Positions 21,916 through 32,536 of a stretch of DNA of 64,000 nucleotides are shown here, piece after piece. Under the pieces are notes generated by a model. That model made no database searches. It worked only from the letters and a program-made list of their open reading frames with translations, and was not told the DNA's origin. A program made the translations under genes and the position numbers. The DNA comes from Pictodentalium vernedei (Eukaryota; Mollusca; Scaphopoda; Dentaliida; Dentaliidae), in NCBI GenBank assembly GCA_031216915.1, contig CM062296.1:668006753-668070752 (forward strand), read 5' to 3'. Position 1 is the stretch's first letter. Every line of letters starts with the position of its first letter.

Positions 21916-22327
21916 AGTGGAAAAAAAAAAGCAGCAAACATATGTTTACATCTCAGACCACTTTAACAAGTCAGATACGACCAACAAAGAAGTCTATTGG
22001 TGGCCAGTGTCTGACTACCGTATGAGGGAAGCACTGCCTTTCTTCAGCTGAGAAGTTCTGAAGGAAATGAAGAGACAGTTTTTTTTGCTGTGTCAGACAA
22101 TTCATTGACACATATTTCTATTTCATCAGTAATTCAATGAAAATTCGTTTTCACCGGAAAGAGTGATGGATTAAAAAAATGACAATTTAGACATTTTCAA
22201 TTGAATCCAGCATATCTTTACACCTCCATGACAATTATTTGTACTATTTTATGTGTAATAAAACTTTCAAGAAGAATCAAGTTCTTAAACCCAGACTTTT
22301 CTCCTGTATCTCATTTCCCTTCTGAAG
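21916..22327. other. No recognisable feature
   Basis: AT-rich; the open frame starting at 22201 continues into the next MITE and is not a gene. Confidence 0.4.
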
Positions 22328-22368
22328 TTAACCCTTTAGCAAACATTGTAATATCAAAATTTATTATT

Positions 22369-22610
22369 TTAACCCTTTACCCAACATTATGGCCAAAACC
22401 GGCCAGCGCTATTCTAAGAAATCGCCAATTAATTTTCAGTATTTTTGTCTCAAAAACATAGGTTATGACTCCTCTTTGGAACGAGCTCATCGAGCTCGTT
22501 CCAATGAGGGGTCATAACCTATGTTTTTGAGACAAAAAATGAAAAAAATAATTTATTGACGAATTTTGTTTGCAAGTGTCGTCTGCTTTTCATGTTAGGT
22601 AAAAGGTTAA
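22369..22610. mobile_element. TTAA MITE type I inside type II
   Basis: TTAA at both ends. Left arm CCCTTTACCCAACATTATGG, near-perfect central palindrome around GGAACGAGCTCATCGAGCTC, right end GTTAGGTAAAAGGTTAA. The open frame 22201-22461 reads into it by chance. Confidence 0.88.
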
Positions 22611-22776
22611 CCCTCTGCACTCTGATGTCAAAGTACTAAAATTTCATGCAACAAATATTTCCCATAATGCATCTAGGAGTTTTAATTGCTTGAATTGGTT
22701 AAATTCTTAGTTGCATTATGGGAAAAATCTGGATGTTGAAATTTTGATGTTTAGACATCAGTGTGCAGAGGGTTAA
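22607..22776. mobile_element. TTAA MITE type III
   Basis: The ends CCCTCTGCACTCTGATGTCA and GACATCAGTGTGCAGAGGG are inverted and flanked by TTAA, the left one shared with the preceding type I MITE. CCCATAATGCA and GCATTATGGG pair inside. Confidence 0.88.
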
Positions 22777-22913
22777 ATATTATTCTTTCAATTTTTTCAA
22801 AACATTTTAACAAAATCATATCTTGCGACCCCTCCGATGAATTGAATTTTTTTTTTCAACTGATCAATTTGTATATTATGTGGGAAGATGCAGCCAGTCT
22901 GTTAAGTAAAGAA

Positions 22914-23100
22914 TTAACCCATTACACAATGCATTCATAATGTAACCCTTTTTTAAAACATTTTTCAAAAATTTTAAACAAAAACATACCATGTGACCCT
23001 CAATGGAACGAGCTCACTGCGCCCGTTGCAATGAGGAGTCACATGATATAGTTTGCCTGGAATGTTTTGAAATTTATGTGAGCAACTGATGATGATAATG
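22914..23100. mobile_element. TTAA MITE type II, right end lost
   Basis: Begins TTAACCCATTACACAATGCA and has ACATACCATGTGACCCTCAA with a core GGAACGAGCTCACTGCGCCC. Its inverse arm ends near 23080. Shares the TTAA with the MITE before it. Confidence 0.7.
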
Positions 23101-24565
23101 GACCACCCTAAAAGTGGCGGCCGATTTATTAAAAGAATACAAAAATGGAAATTCTTATTTATGACTACCTGCTGCCATGTGATGCCTAGGTAGTAGGATG
23201 ACACAATTTACAAAGATGGGATAGACTACCTGAAGCCATGTGATGCTGAGGTAGTCTAGAGAACCGGTTTTCCATTTTTGCCAAAAGTGGCGCAGATAAC
23301 GCCTGCCTGTAATGCAGGGTCTAAAACTACAGAAAACTATGCTACAAGTACAACGAAGTGAATACAAAATATGAAAAATGACAATAAAGGAAGTCCTGAC
23401 TTTGTAGACCAGAAAGCTGTCAATAATACAGCGTAATTTTGTCGGAAGGCATCCTCTCGCCCGCCGCATAATGGTGATGGCACAAGTGTAATTCTGCAGA
23501 ACATTTTGCACCATCCTGAGCGCAGTAACTGTCAAGAAACCTTAGGGGAATCCCCATGTTTGAAATGTAGATCTGAAATGTAGGCCATCATCATCCGGCG
23601 GCAGGCGAAAACAAATAAATGACAATTCTTCCCAGAAATCAAGAGCACCAAGCTATTGTCCATTGCCAGAATCCCAGCCTGTAATGCAGGGATAGGCACT
23701 ATAGAGGCATTCTAAAGCCAGTCACAATGAAAGTTTGTTGTTGCTGTTGATCCCGGTCATGTAATACAGGGATGCTAACTGTTGTCCTTTATGAATTCGG
23801 TTGAGTGATATAGCCAGAGCAGTGGTAACTTGAGGCCTTCTCTTCCTGCGTCTGAAACCCACGGCTTGTCTTGTAAGTTGTCCAAATTGTGGCAAGCTCA
23901 GCAGTGCAATGGAAGCATGTCTAACTGGTACATTCAATAGAGTGGGGTGTCAGAAGAGAAAATGAAGATAGATGGGACCATTTAGTAGAAGCCGATGGTT
24001 GACTAGCCACGCTCTGAAAAGAAGGAGTGAAAACCAGAGAAAAAAGACGGTGGCGTGAGGGGAGGTGGCGGGAAAGAGTTAACTAACTGTGCTTCTTGTC
24101 CCAAAGTTGGTAATTTCGAAGTGACGCCAACCTGTTGAATTGATGATTAGTTCCACCAATGGAATGGTTGGTAAGTATTCTGGGATTGCTCCATGAAACA
24201 AAGGGAATATAGTCTGTTTCTACAGAGTGTCTGACTCTGTAGAAATGATGGGAATTAGGCAAAGCAGATAAGAGAGTTAGAATTTAGAAATGTATTATCA
24301 AGATTGAAGGATAGTCGACTGGTCTGCTTGCCTTGAGAATAAATTAGCAGACCTGTCTTGTTGTACAGCTGTACCCAAAAACACTAAGCGTGTTCTCCCA
24401 TAAAATAATTTATGACTGGGGCCTAAATTGCATATAATAATTTTTCAACTTCAAAATTTGTAAATTATGCAGGTGGATGCTATTGAATTGTTAGGCAAAA
24501 GGTTAATATCAGGCAATATATGAGTTTCTGAACTCTTCTGACAAAAATGAGTCACATCCCACCAT
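23101..24565. other. Mostly unassigned; short hairpins and repeated motif
   Basis: A 12-bp perfect hairpin TTTCTACAGAGT / ACTCTGTAGAAA with 5-nt loop lies at 24217-24245. CCTGTAATGCAGGG occurs near 23308 and 23680, with a variant ATGTAATACAGGG near 23758. CTACCTG..GCCATGTGATGC occurs twice (23165-23260). A type II TTAA MITE right end (GTAAATTATGCAGGTGGATG ... GGCAAAAGGTTAA) is at 24430-24506. The minus-strand frames 23155-23535 and 23722-23937 show no domain I know. Confidence 0.45.
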
Positions 24566-24715
24566 TATTATTTATTTGCGTGTAAGATCACTTTCAGCAT
24601 CTATAGCTATAACATGACATAATACAAGTTTAAAGTCAAGTTTAGCCAATCATTTATACCTGTACAAATGCTGCCCACTTTAGAGGGTATTCACTATTTT
24701 ACTGGAATTGCTCCA
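24566..24715 (-). mobile_element. SINE-G copy 8 (variant, truncated)
   Basis: TTTGCGTGTAAGATCACTTT, ATCTATAGCTATAACATGAC and CCCACTTTAGAGGG in order; the head half is missing. Confidence 0.65.
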
Positions 24716-24819
24716 TTTCTTACGAATATTTTACATAAATTGCTGAAGGATTTAGATGTTTTGTCAAGTGAAGTATAATGCAATTCTGTCAACTCACTTT
24801 GTCAGTTAAATTTAATTAT

Positions 24820-25060
24820 TTAACCCTTTACCTAACATGAAAAGCAGATGTTACTTGCAAAAAACATTCTTGGACTAATTTTTTTAAATTTTTTGTCTCA
24901 AAATCATAGGTTATGACCCCTCATTGGAACAAGCTCATCAAGCTCGTTCCAATGAGGTGTCATAACCTATGTTTTTGAGACAAAAAATAAGGTAAATTAA
25001 CTGGCGATTTTTGAGAATAGCACTGGTTGGTTTTGGCCGTTATGTTGGATAAAGAGTTAA
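24820..25060. mobile_element. TTAA MITE type I
   Basis: TTAA at both ends with CCCTTTACCTAACATGAAAA and GTTGGATAAAGAG. The central palindrome is around GGAACAAGCTCATCAAGCTC. It lies at the tail end of the adjoining SINE-G copy, apparently inserted in the AT-rich tail. Confidence 0.88.
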
Positions 25061-25275
25061 TGGTGTTTAAGGTCACATATTTCTGAACAATGGCTAATCA
25101 TGACCGCAACATGGATATAGAGTCAAGTCCAGTCAATTGTTTATACCCATGTTACCTATTTTAGAGGACTCCCACCCCAAGCATTGGTGACCGGGCCTTA
25201 TTTTACCAGTAAAACAGAGCTTGTTTACCACAGAATACAGGCACTTTTTCACTTCCCAGAGTTCCCACATGGATG
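25061..25275 (-). mobile_element. SINE-G copy 9 (near full length)
   Basis: TGGTGTTTAAGGTCACATAT to CTTCCCAGAGTTCCCACATG in family order. The open frame 25184-25429 begins here and is not a gene. Confidence 0.8.
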
Positions 25276-25434
25276 TCAGTTAAATATATTCAATCAAAAG
25301 AAGTATTCAATTAACCATAAGATGGTCAAGTTTCTGAATTGTAATGATAAATTTATATTGGATGTGCAGATGCCAAATAGATTTCTTCACACATGGGGAA
25401 CTCAGTTGTTGTCAAGTGTAATTCTTTGATAAAT

Positions 25435-25520
25435 TTATTTACTGGTGTTTAAGGTAACATTTATCATTTATGGCTATATCATGACTGCAACACAAGTCAA
25501 CTTTATCTAATTATTATCAA
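25435..25520 (-). mobile_element. SINE-G copy 10 (fragment)
   Basis: TTTATTTACTGGTGTTTAAG and TGGCTATATCATGACTGCAA only. Confidence 0.6.
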
Positions 25521-25851
25521 TTCATTGTGAGCTACCTTCATGTTAATACTAATTTAGACAGTCTGTATGGGAGCATAATAAACTTGAAACAAAAATTGTA
25601 AAGCACAGACAGACACTAATAGCTATTTTCAGTCATTAGCATCAGTGGACCGGATAGCATGCACTGACGTTCTGCATATGATGTCATTTCATCTTCATAG
25701 AAGTCTGTTTACATTTCCCTAAATATAAAGTATTCTGCCTTTAATTGCTTAATATATAGTGTTTCACATTGATTCTTTTCACAAAATAATATAAATCCTA
25801 AAGGGATGAAAATTGTTCTTAAAATTTCAAGTATTGATAATAAAAATAATA

Positions 25852-26028
25852 ACATGATTTTCTCAGGCATTGTTTGGCTCCATTACTAGACCTCCATTTG
25901 TGGTTAGCGGCCCCAACACTGATTAGCAACTCCTGGATATTGCCTCGGGCTGCTAATGACTGCTGGGCTGCTAATCACAGATGGCGGTCCAGTAATGGAG
26001 TCCAATGCCCTCTAAAATCATGTTATTG
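25852..26028. mobile_element. Fold-back MITE, about 175 bp
   Basis: Terminal ATGATTTTCTCAGGCATTG pairs with CAATGCCCTCTAAAATCAT. Inner GGCTCCATTACTAGACC pairs with GGTCCAGTAATGGAGTCC. Nearly the whole element is one inverted repeat. The open frame across it is not a gene. Confidence 0.8.
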
Positions 26029-26039
26029 TATAATTGCAT

Positions 26040-26160
26040 ATACCTTTGCTCCCCACTTTAGAGGACTAACACACCAGGTATTAATAATTGGGGTCTGTTT
26101 CATCAGAAAAACAGAACAGTAAACAAGCACAGCTCTCCTTCCCAGGGTTCCATAGGGATT
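26040..26160 (-). mobile_element. SINE-G copy 11 (fragment)
   Basis: CCCACTTTAGAGGACTAACA, CAGAAAAACAGAACAGTAAA and CTTCCCAGGGTTCCATAGGG in order. Confidence 0.6.
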
Positions 26161-26195
26161 AATTCTTCAAAAAATCACCAAATTTTTTACTCACT

Positions 26196-26695
26196 CAACT
26201 CTTTACCTAATGAATTGACTGTATCTGCCCACATCGTGGGGCACGGTGACATTGTGTACTAAGGCGTACTGCATGTCAATGGTGCACCTGTCTTCAACCA
26301 ATGCTAACCCTGCTTGTGTGGAGTTGGTATGTTGGGGAGCTGACAGTTGCTCGCCATTGCTCGGTGGTTCTCTCCGGGTACTCCGGCTTCCTCCACCCGT
26401 AAAACTGTCATGGTCATGATTAGCCATTGTGCAGAAATATGTGACCTTAAACACCAATAAATAAATAAATATATATATCTGCCCACATGATTTACTTTTG
26501 AGCTGTTGAAGGAAAAATTATTTTCAAATCTTTTTAACAAAATTCTATCATGTGACCCCCCTCCTTGGAACGAGCTGATCAACCTCATTCTCATGAGGGA
26601 TCACATATGATTTTGTTGAATTTTTTTTTTTTAAAATGTAAAAGAAATAATAAAATAATAAATTTGGATAACATGTGCATTGGGTACTGGGTTAA
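26196..26695. mobile_element. TTAA MITE type II, split by a SINE
   Basis: The left end ACTCTTTACCTAATGAATTG leads to TATCTGCCCACAT (26222-26234), which is duplicated at 26476-26488 after the SINE. The MITE then continues with GATTTACTTTTGAGCTG, core GGAACGAGCTGATC, and right end GGTACTGGGTTAA. Confidence 0.82.
26235..26475 (+). mobile_element. Chimeric SINE (SINE-T body, SINE-G tail) with 13-bp duplication
   Basis: Body of SINE-T (ACTAAGGCGTACTGCATGTC, GTGTGGAGTTGGTATGTTGG, CTCCACCCGTAAAACTGTCA), then an abrupt switch to the 3' part of SINE-G (GGTCATGATTAGCCATTGTG, ATGTGACCTTAAACACCAAT) and a (AAAT)n tail. TATCTGCCCACAT flanks both sides, a target duplication of the length made by LINE-type machinery. 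The 5' head is absent. Confidence 0.85.
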
Positions 26696-26959
26696 CCCTT
26701 AAAGCTTCAAAATAAATTATACATTAATTCTAAAGATATACATGTACACAGCTGCCTGTGCTTCAACCTAGTTTCTACATCATTGCCAAGATAAAAATAT
26801 TCTCCTCTCACTTCCTGTGCAAGCTATGCATGTCTCAAGTGAGAAGGCCATGCGAGATAGACATCTATCTCACATGACCCAAGTGACCGTCTTATTAGCA
26901 TATTTAATGAGTGCCCGGACTATTTAATCATCGCACGTTTTCCCATAAATGAACAACAT

Positions 26960-27041
26960 GGCATCACATTTTGGAAAAATTTCAAAAAATGATATTTAAA
27001 ATAATAAATTATGAAATCGTCTGCGTTGGGTAAAGGGTTAA
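26960..27041. mobile_element. TTAA MITE type II, right end
   Basis: GAAAAATTTCAAAAAATGAT, AATAATAAATTATGAAATCG and CTGCGTTGGGTAAAGGGTTA are diagnostic. The left part, possibly from 26692, is too altered to be sure. Confidence 0.65.
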
Positions 27042-27109
27042 GTTCTCAAGGAAGAAAACACTTGGAATAAATGCTTTCAAACCCCCCAAAATTGGCACTT
27101 TCAGACTGT

Positions 27110-27290
27110 ATGGGGAATTAAGAGCTAATAGCTGTTTACACTATAAAATATATGGAACTAAAAAGAAAATTTGTATGGAAGGACAAGGTGTGGTATATGG
27201 TTTGGTATCAGGGAGTTTTAAGCAATTAACAGGGTCATTCAATTCAGAAATATCCAATTAAATTGAGCTCCACTGAATAAAGAACTGAAA
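27110..27290. mobile_element. Pogo-like MITE, right half
   Basis: AGCAATTAACAGGGTCATTC and CCAATTAAATTGAGCTCCAC match the right half of the copy at 19970-20436. Confidence 0.55.
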
Positions 27291-27852
27291 TTGAATGTAC
27301 AAAAAAGACTTGGAAATAAATGTTACTGCATTTAGAACAGATATTGCCAGCTAGGTAAGTGAACTGTAAAACTGGTGGGTTTATATTTTTCAAATGTTAA
27401 ATGAGGTGATACTCATGTAAAATTAAACTGCCAACTATTATTTTGCTCACTTTGGGAAAGCTACACATTCTCACAGTAAGGTCCATCAAATCACCCTCCA
27501 CATATGTCACAACAATTCTAGATTAGGAAAGATTTTGAAAAATTAGTTGTCGAGTGATAGTGAGTATTACTAACAGAATCAAATGCAGATCAATAGACAA
27601 TTGGCTGGAAGCACTTTTTCCAGTCAATATTTTGAAAATAACTGTGAAAGCAATGGAAATTAGCTCTGACGTATGTCACACTTGCTTTGAAGTTCAATTT
27701 CAGTTATTAAATATTTTTTTTTAACAGTTTCCAAGAGCAAAACAGTAAATTCACAAAAAGTAATGTATTTTCAAATACCAAGGTGGAGAAAATAAAATGA
27801 AATGGTTCAGGTTTCCCGACCAATCCTAATTTTCATGCCCAACCCTAATCTT
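27291..27852. other. No recognisable feature
   Basis: AT-rich; no repeat or gene I can support. Confidence 0.4.
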
Positions 27853-28076
27853 TTAACCCTTTACCTAACGAATCGCCTGCATCCGTCCACGTAATTTGCA
27901 AATTGAGCAGTTGAAAAAAATTATTTTTTAAAAATATTTCAATATCTGGATGTCTCATTTAAAACCTGGCCCACAGCTCGGTGTTTAAAAAACGACATCC
28001 AGGTATTAAATCTCCATATACCATACATGTTGGCGGAGATAACTTATAATATCCGGTGCGTTGGGCAAAGGGTTAA
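27853..28076. mobile_element. TTAA MITE type II with a different core
   Basis: Standard ends (CCCTTTACCTAACGAATCGC; GGTGCGTTGGGCAAAGGG) between TTAA sites, but the centre is CTGGATGTC...GACATCCAGG instead of the usual GGAACGAGCTC core. Core replacement on shared ends. Confidence 0.8.
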
Positions 28077-28092
28077 AACAATATCTGAAGAT

Positions 28093-28225
28093 TTATTTAT
28101 TTATTGGTGTTTAAAGGCCACTTTCAGAATTTTTGGCAATATCATGACTGCAACATAGGTATGAAGTAAATTTTAGCCAAACGTTTGTACCACCCCAGCA
28201 TTGGTTTCAGGTGCTATTTTATCAG
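28093..28225 (-). mobile_element. SINE-G copy 12 (variant)
   Basis: TTTATTTATTGGTGTTTAAA, GGCAATATCATGACTGCAAC and ACCACCCCAGCATTGGTTTC; the head is missing. Confidence 0.65.
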
Positions 28226-28419
28226 TAAGGCATAACAAATTCAAAAATTGTTTCATTTTTCGAATTGAATTAGTTGAATAACAATGTGAGCAACTTCCCA
28301 AATCCACCATGTGGATGCAATCACATAATCAACTTTCAGAAATGAACCTGACTGCAGCAGCTTCTTAAAAAAATAATTCATTCTCTCTTGCTCTGTGAAA
28401 ATTGTCGAGAAAATTGCAT

Positions 28420-28506
28420 GTCGTTCCTTAAGTGCAACAGGGCACCATCTGCAAAGCTTTAGCATTGCAGATGGAGCTGCTTTTTTTGCACTCAAGGAAG
28501 GTGTAA
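28420..28506. repeat. Palindrome related to MITE R core
   Basis: TTCCTTAAGTGCAACAG pairs with GCACTCAAGGAA, and CCATCTGCAA with TTGCAGATGG. Similar TCCTTGAGTGC cores are at 38582-38642 and 43008-43070. Confidence 0.75.
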
Positions 28507-28587
28507 TTCCTTAGAAGATGTTGTGTGAATCACACAGAAATTGGAAATTCATAGGCTGGTTCACATCCAAGCTTACATCATGCAAGC

Positions 28588-28640
28588 GAAAAGCTACCCT
28601 GGTTTGCAGGGTAGCATCACCAAATTCACCCTTTGGGGAT
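28588..28640. mobile_element. Fold-back MITE A fragment
   Basis: AGCTACCCTGGTTTGCAGGG, then TAGCATCACCAAATTCACCC. Confidence 0.65.
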
Positions 28641-29055
28641 CTTCTATCATAGTAGATAAATGCTGTTAGAATTTTTGAGATTTCTATGGAAGTTAAGTGT
28701 AAATGTTTCCTTTATAAATTTATTTTCATGTTCTATTTCATGCAATAAAAGAGAATCATACAGAATTTAAAAATCTGGAAGTGAAACTGACTTCCTAAAT
28801 TAATTAAATCACTTTCCGCATGTAACAGGAAATGAGGATATTTGTATTTTATGGCTCGATTAATTTTCTATCTCAACTTTAGAACAGGCTTTTTTTTTTA
28901 ATTCACAAGGGAAGTTATTGTTACAACTTCCTTGCAATCCCTAAAGTATAGAGATTTTTTTGTCTTACGTTTTATTAAGAAAAAACTTTGATCTAATTTG
29001 TTTTTGTGAGAACAATAGTGCCTTCATGAAAGACTGTCCGACTCCATTTTCTTGT
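28641..29055. other. No recognisable feature
   Basis: AT-rich. A small inverted repeat GGGAAGTTATTGTTACAACTTCC occurs near 28910. Nothing else. Confidence 0.4.
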
Positions 29056-30260
29056 TTAACCCTTTAAAAAACTAAATGGCCAAAACCAACCAGAGCTATT
29101 CACAAAAATCACCATTCCATTTCCATTATTTTTTAATTTTTAGTCTCAACAATTCATTTATGCTTCATCGATCGAGCACCGCAGTAGGGGTATAACTGCC
29201 TTCAGCAGTAGGTTGAAGGCAATTATACCCCCACTGCAGTGCTCGATTGATGAAGCATAAATGATTTAAAAACAATGGTAAGGACCCTAACTCTGTTGAA
29301 AAAATGCAGGAAACTTTTTTATAACATGTGAAGGAATGGCTTGTCATAAGGATTCCTCAGACCAAATTTCGAGGAAATTCATCCTCTCACTGGCAAAATA
29401 TCGCTGCGGACAGGGGGAAGCATGGTGGATGGATGTGGATGCATGTAATCCAAGACATCCCCCATTCTCTTCGAGAGTGGGGGCATAACAATTTCTGGTA
29501 AACATGCTGTAACAAGCCGAAGACACAAAAACTGGCTATTTTATACACTGTCAGGGTCATAACTCACAGAAAAAATATATGGACAGCAAAACAGCATGTT
29601 TCTGAAAGAGCTCATCATACTGAACACCTGCATGAAATTTCATCAATATCCAAGCACTTATGTTCAATGTTCAAGTTATGACTTGAACTGACATCGGGGC
29701 GGGCAAATTCAAAAAAGTTTCTAAGTCAGAAAAGGGGGATAACTCCAGAAAGTGAAACATAGGAAACATCATTAGACGTGTTTGAAAGCCTTTTCCATAA
29801 GAAATCTTCACACCAAATTTCACTGATCCCTCAACCCAAATCTGAGATACAAGGCGAACAGACAAAAAATTAGTTATTTCGTACACTCTTAGGGTCATAA
29901 CTCATGGAAAATTATGCGGACAGCAAAACAGCTCAAAGAGCTCATGATACTGAACATCTATATAAAATTTCCTCAAAATCCGAGCACTATTCTTCAAATT
30001 ATGACTTGAACAGACATGGGATGGATGGACAGACACACAGATGGGCACATGGATGGACAGACAGACAGACAGATGCAATCCAGTATACCCCAGCTTTTTT
30101 AAAAAGTGGGGTATAAAAACATAGCTTATGCACCTCATTGAGCTTATTCCAATGAGGGGTCATAAGCTATGTTTTTGATGCTCAAATTAAATTTTTTTTT
30201 ACTAAATCAAGAATTTTGTTTGCAAGTGTCGTCTGCCTTTCGTGTTAGGTAAAGGGTTAA
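29056..30260. mobile_element. TTAA MITE type I, split by P5
   Basis: The left half (TTAACCCTTTAAAAAACTAA ... TTTTAGTCTCAA) ends at about 29150. The rest of the type I sequence (AAACATAGCTTATGCACCTC ... TTAGGTAAAGGGTTAA) resumes at 30117. The join is exactly where GTCTCAA meets AAACATA in uninterrupted copies. Confidence 0.85.
29151..30116 (+). mobile_element. Pearl-like element P5 inside a MITE
   Basis: Near the 5' end a long palindrome (29160-29263) contains TTATACCCCCACTGC. The body has two diverged units with GGTCATAACTCA and GGACAGCAAAACAGC (29550 and 29895). The microsatellite GGATGGACAGACAGACAGAC is at 30020-30075. The 3' hairpin is GTATACCCCAGCTTTTTT / AAAAAGTGGGGTATA followed by AAAA. 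The 3' GTGGGGTATA is the inverse of a 5' TATACCCC(C)AC. Short frames inside are not genes. Confidence 0.75.
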
Positions 30261-30804
30261 TAAATATTTTTAACCCTTAATCCAGTGATGCTTTCTGAAA
30301 TTATGAAGCGGGGAACATGCATTTCTGGCAGTGATGATCAATGTGGTATGATGCAATGATGGGACAGAAGCGAAGAAGGGGAGTCCCTATCTGGGTGTAG
30401 GGTATCTGATGTTGCCTCCATGAAAATTTTGATATTTAGTACTCAAAACTCACATTATCATTGAATTTCTTCAGTGAATTGCATCCCTATGATAGCCCAA
30501 AAATTAGGACCATTCACACTTTCTCTGATTTGTTTAAAGTGGAAATGTCACTCTGGTGAAACATGACTGACATGAAACAAGACAAGCATGCAAATGCATG
30601 CCATTTACCAAGGATAAATATAATATTAATCTCACTTCGCCTCTTATGATGCCAAACCTGGCAAGTAAACATCCTGTAACTTATAGCAGTAACTGAATAG
30701 CTTACACACAGCTAAAGTGGGTTTAGTGCAGCTAGCAAGCCTTAAGCAATGTTTTTGCAGATAGACAATATTTTTAGTCATTTATAAATTTTTGGCTATT
30801 TGTT
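30261..30804. other. No recognisable feature
   Basis: Begins with an isolated TTAACCCTTAATCCAGTGAT that may be an eroded TTAA MITE end. The remainder is unassigned. Confidence 0.4.
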
Positions 30805-31070
30805 TCTTTGTTTAGTGGGATTTAATGACACTTCCAATGGTCAGGGTCATATCATGATGGGACAGTTTCATGGGTGGAGAAAGCCAGAGTACCCTGAGAG
30901 AACAAGTAACTGTGGAACTCGCCAACTTCAGCACAAGTAGGGTGGTCAATGGTTGAGTGTTTGTGTACCACTGATGTACTGTACCACTAAGTACACAGCA
31001 GCACTACTGCTCCCACTTATTTAATTGGGATTAGATATCTTGCTCCCAGACACAAGTTACTGTACATTCG
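30805..31070 (-). mobile_element. SINE-T copy, minus strand, diverged
   Basis: On the plus strand it reads TGGGATTTAATGACACTTCC, GGTGGAGAAAGCCAGAGTAC, ACTAAGTACACAGCAG and GGGATTAGATATCTTGCTC. This is the inverse order of the SINE-T body. The tRNA-like head is eroded. Confidence 0.7.
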
Positions 31071-31150
31071 CTGCGGATTGGTCGTAATCCATGCTTGGGC
31101 AGTGATGTAAATGCATGCATTTACCAGGTAAAAGAAATCATCATCAGCAT

Positions 31151-31203
31151 AATTTTAATTAATGAAGCACAGGGTTGTACCTGGTGCTTCATTAATTAAA
31201 TTT
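31151..31203. repeat. Palindrome that is an unfilled TTAA MITE target
   Basis: TTAATTAATGAAGCAC and GTGCTTCATTAATTAA face each other across 13 nt. The right arm is the empty counterpart of the host of the MITE at 13519. The neighbouring GATGATGATTT/TTACCTGGTAAA is also shared with 13787-13815, so both belong to one older repeat. Confidence 0.8.
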
Positions 31204-31522
31204 TTGATGATCATTCCGAAAATTAGTGTTTGGAATCTAATATTATTGTGTCCATGGAAATATTGCCCACCTGTGGAAAGTGACCAGTCCATGGTGGCCA
31301 TATTATAGAGATGGGCAGTACTGTTACTACCAGTGAGCACAACATTTGCATTCTTTTGCCATCACCAATCATATCTACAGTAATTCTGTGACCTGATCCA
31401 AACACATCATAACCTTCAAAAGCCTATTTCAGGCCATTTTTGTGATCTCAAAGCCTGTGCCCTTAACATGCAATCATTAGGAGGACCTGCTGACAATACA
31501 CAACTCACCTGCAGTAGCTGTA

Positions 31523-31576
31523 ATTTCTAGTGAAATCTCAGCTGCCTGTTAAGGCAGCCAAAACTTGACTAGAAAT
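31523..31576. repeat. Palindromic MITE E core, copy 1
   Basis: ATTTCTAGTGAAATC ... GCTGCC TGTTAA GGCAGC ... CTTGACTAGAAAT. Related palindromes at 41613 and 45533. Confidence 0.7.
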
Positions 31577-31729
31577 CAGTGCTAAGCAACTGGACATGTA
31601 CAAGCTATAGTCTAGTGGGAATTCAGAACAAGTGCCCTGGCCCTTAAGGGTTAACAAAACTGAAAAGCAAACAAGCCACTTCTTTCATGAAAATGAACTC
31701 TTTAGCTGCTTCTCAGCCTCAACAAAGCC

Positions 31730-32290
31730 CTACATAAGTGGCAAATGTAGGAAAATTTGGACAGTTTCAGTATTAAGTGATGGGTTTGTTTTTGGGTTTT
31801 TTTTTTCGGTAATAATAATAACACTATGGCTGGCCACTGATTTGTTGTGGTCCTCAGGTGAGCAGGCCTTGGTTACCCTTGTGCACCCAACTGCCTTCCT
31901 ATTCCCAGGCTTGTTCTCTCCTCCCAACACTCGGGAGACAAACTGATTGATGACATCCTGTGCCCCATTCTTCCCAATCTCTCTGATAAGCATATTAACC
32001 CTCTTCTTTGTATCACTCACATTTATAAATACATGTCCTTCATTCTCCGATCCCTTTTCCCCATTATACTCCGAGTGAATCTTATTCTGATAGACTGGTA
32101 TTTTGGGCATTCTAGAAGAACATATTCCAGGGTCTCCACCATGCCTAAATTACACATCTGGCACTCCTTTTCACTGTTTTTCCCAATTTCCCCCCTCAGC
32201 TCCAGGGACCGCGGCCTTAGCTTGAACAACAGTTATCCCCCAAAGGTGCCATCAAGGTACTCTTCAAAACCTGGTTTCTCTTAATCTGTA
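31730..32290 (-). pseudogene. 3' remnant of a non-LTR retrotransposon (LINE) ORF2
   Basis: On the minus strand one frame reads FKLRPRSLELRGEIG, then CQMCNLGMVETLEYVLLECP. This is the C-x2-C ... C-P knuckle found after the reverse transcriptase in many LINE ORF2 proteins, where the residue now Y before VLLEC is usually H. An in-frame stop lies just upstream (after LDGTFGG), and the frame shifts after about 20 residues, so the copy is dead. No reverse transcriptase catalytic part is in the window. The clade cannot be told from this tail. Confidence 0.65.
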
Positions 32291-32536
32291 TCTTCATATC
32301 GATATCGGTTTGGTTTTTTGGTATATTGCCCATCTCTACACACAGATTTCAATCTCTAGCTATCTACCACTAACCAACGAGCCACCACATTCCTTCCATT
32401 TGTGTTGCATAAAAGATTGGTGCTGGAAGCTACTGTTGTGGATCTTTTGCAATAAGCTAACATTGTGATAAAGACTTCATATTTTTTAGATGAGCTTCAA
32501 ATTCATTTTGAAACAAAATATTATTTTATGAACATG

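Larger units (their letters stand above)
22328..22917. mobile_element. Older TTAA MITE type II, interrupted at an internal TTAA
   Basis: The left end TTAACCCTTTAGCAAAC leads to AAAATTTATTATTTTAA. The expected continuation AAATATT...TTTAACAAAATCATATC resumes only at 22775. The right end is AGTAAAGAATTAA (22905-22917). The gap of about 405 bp is exactly filled by two other TTAA MITEs. Confidence 0.8.

Noticed and set aside
24115-24175. Plus-strand exon ending at GTAAGTATT near 24170
   Set aside because: All three frames between the nearest acceptor and this donor contain stops.
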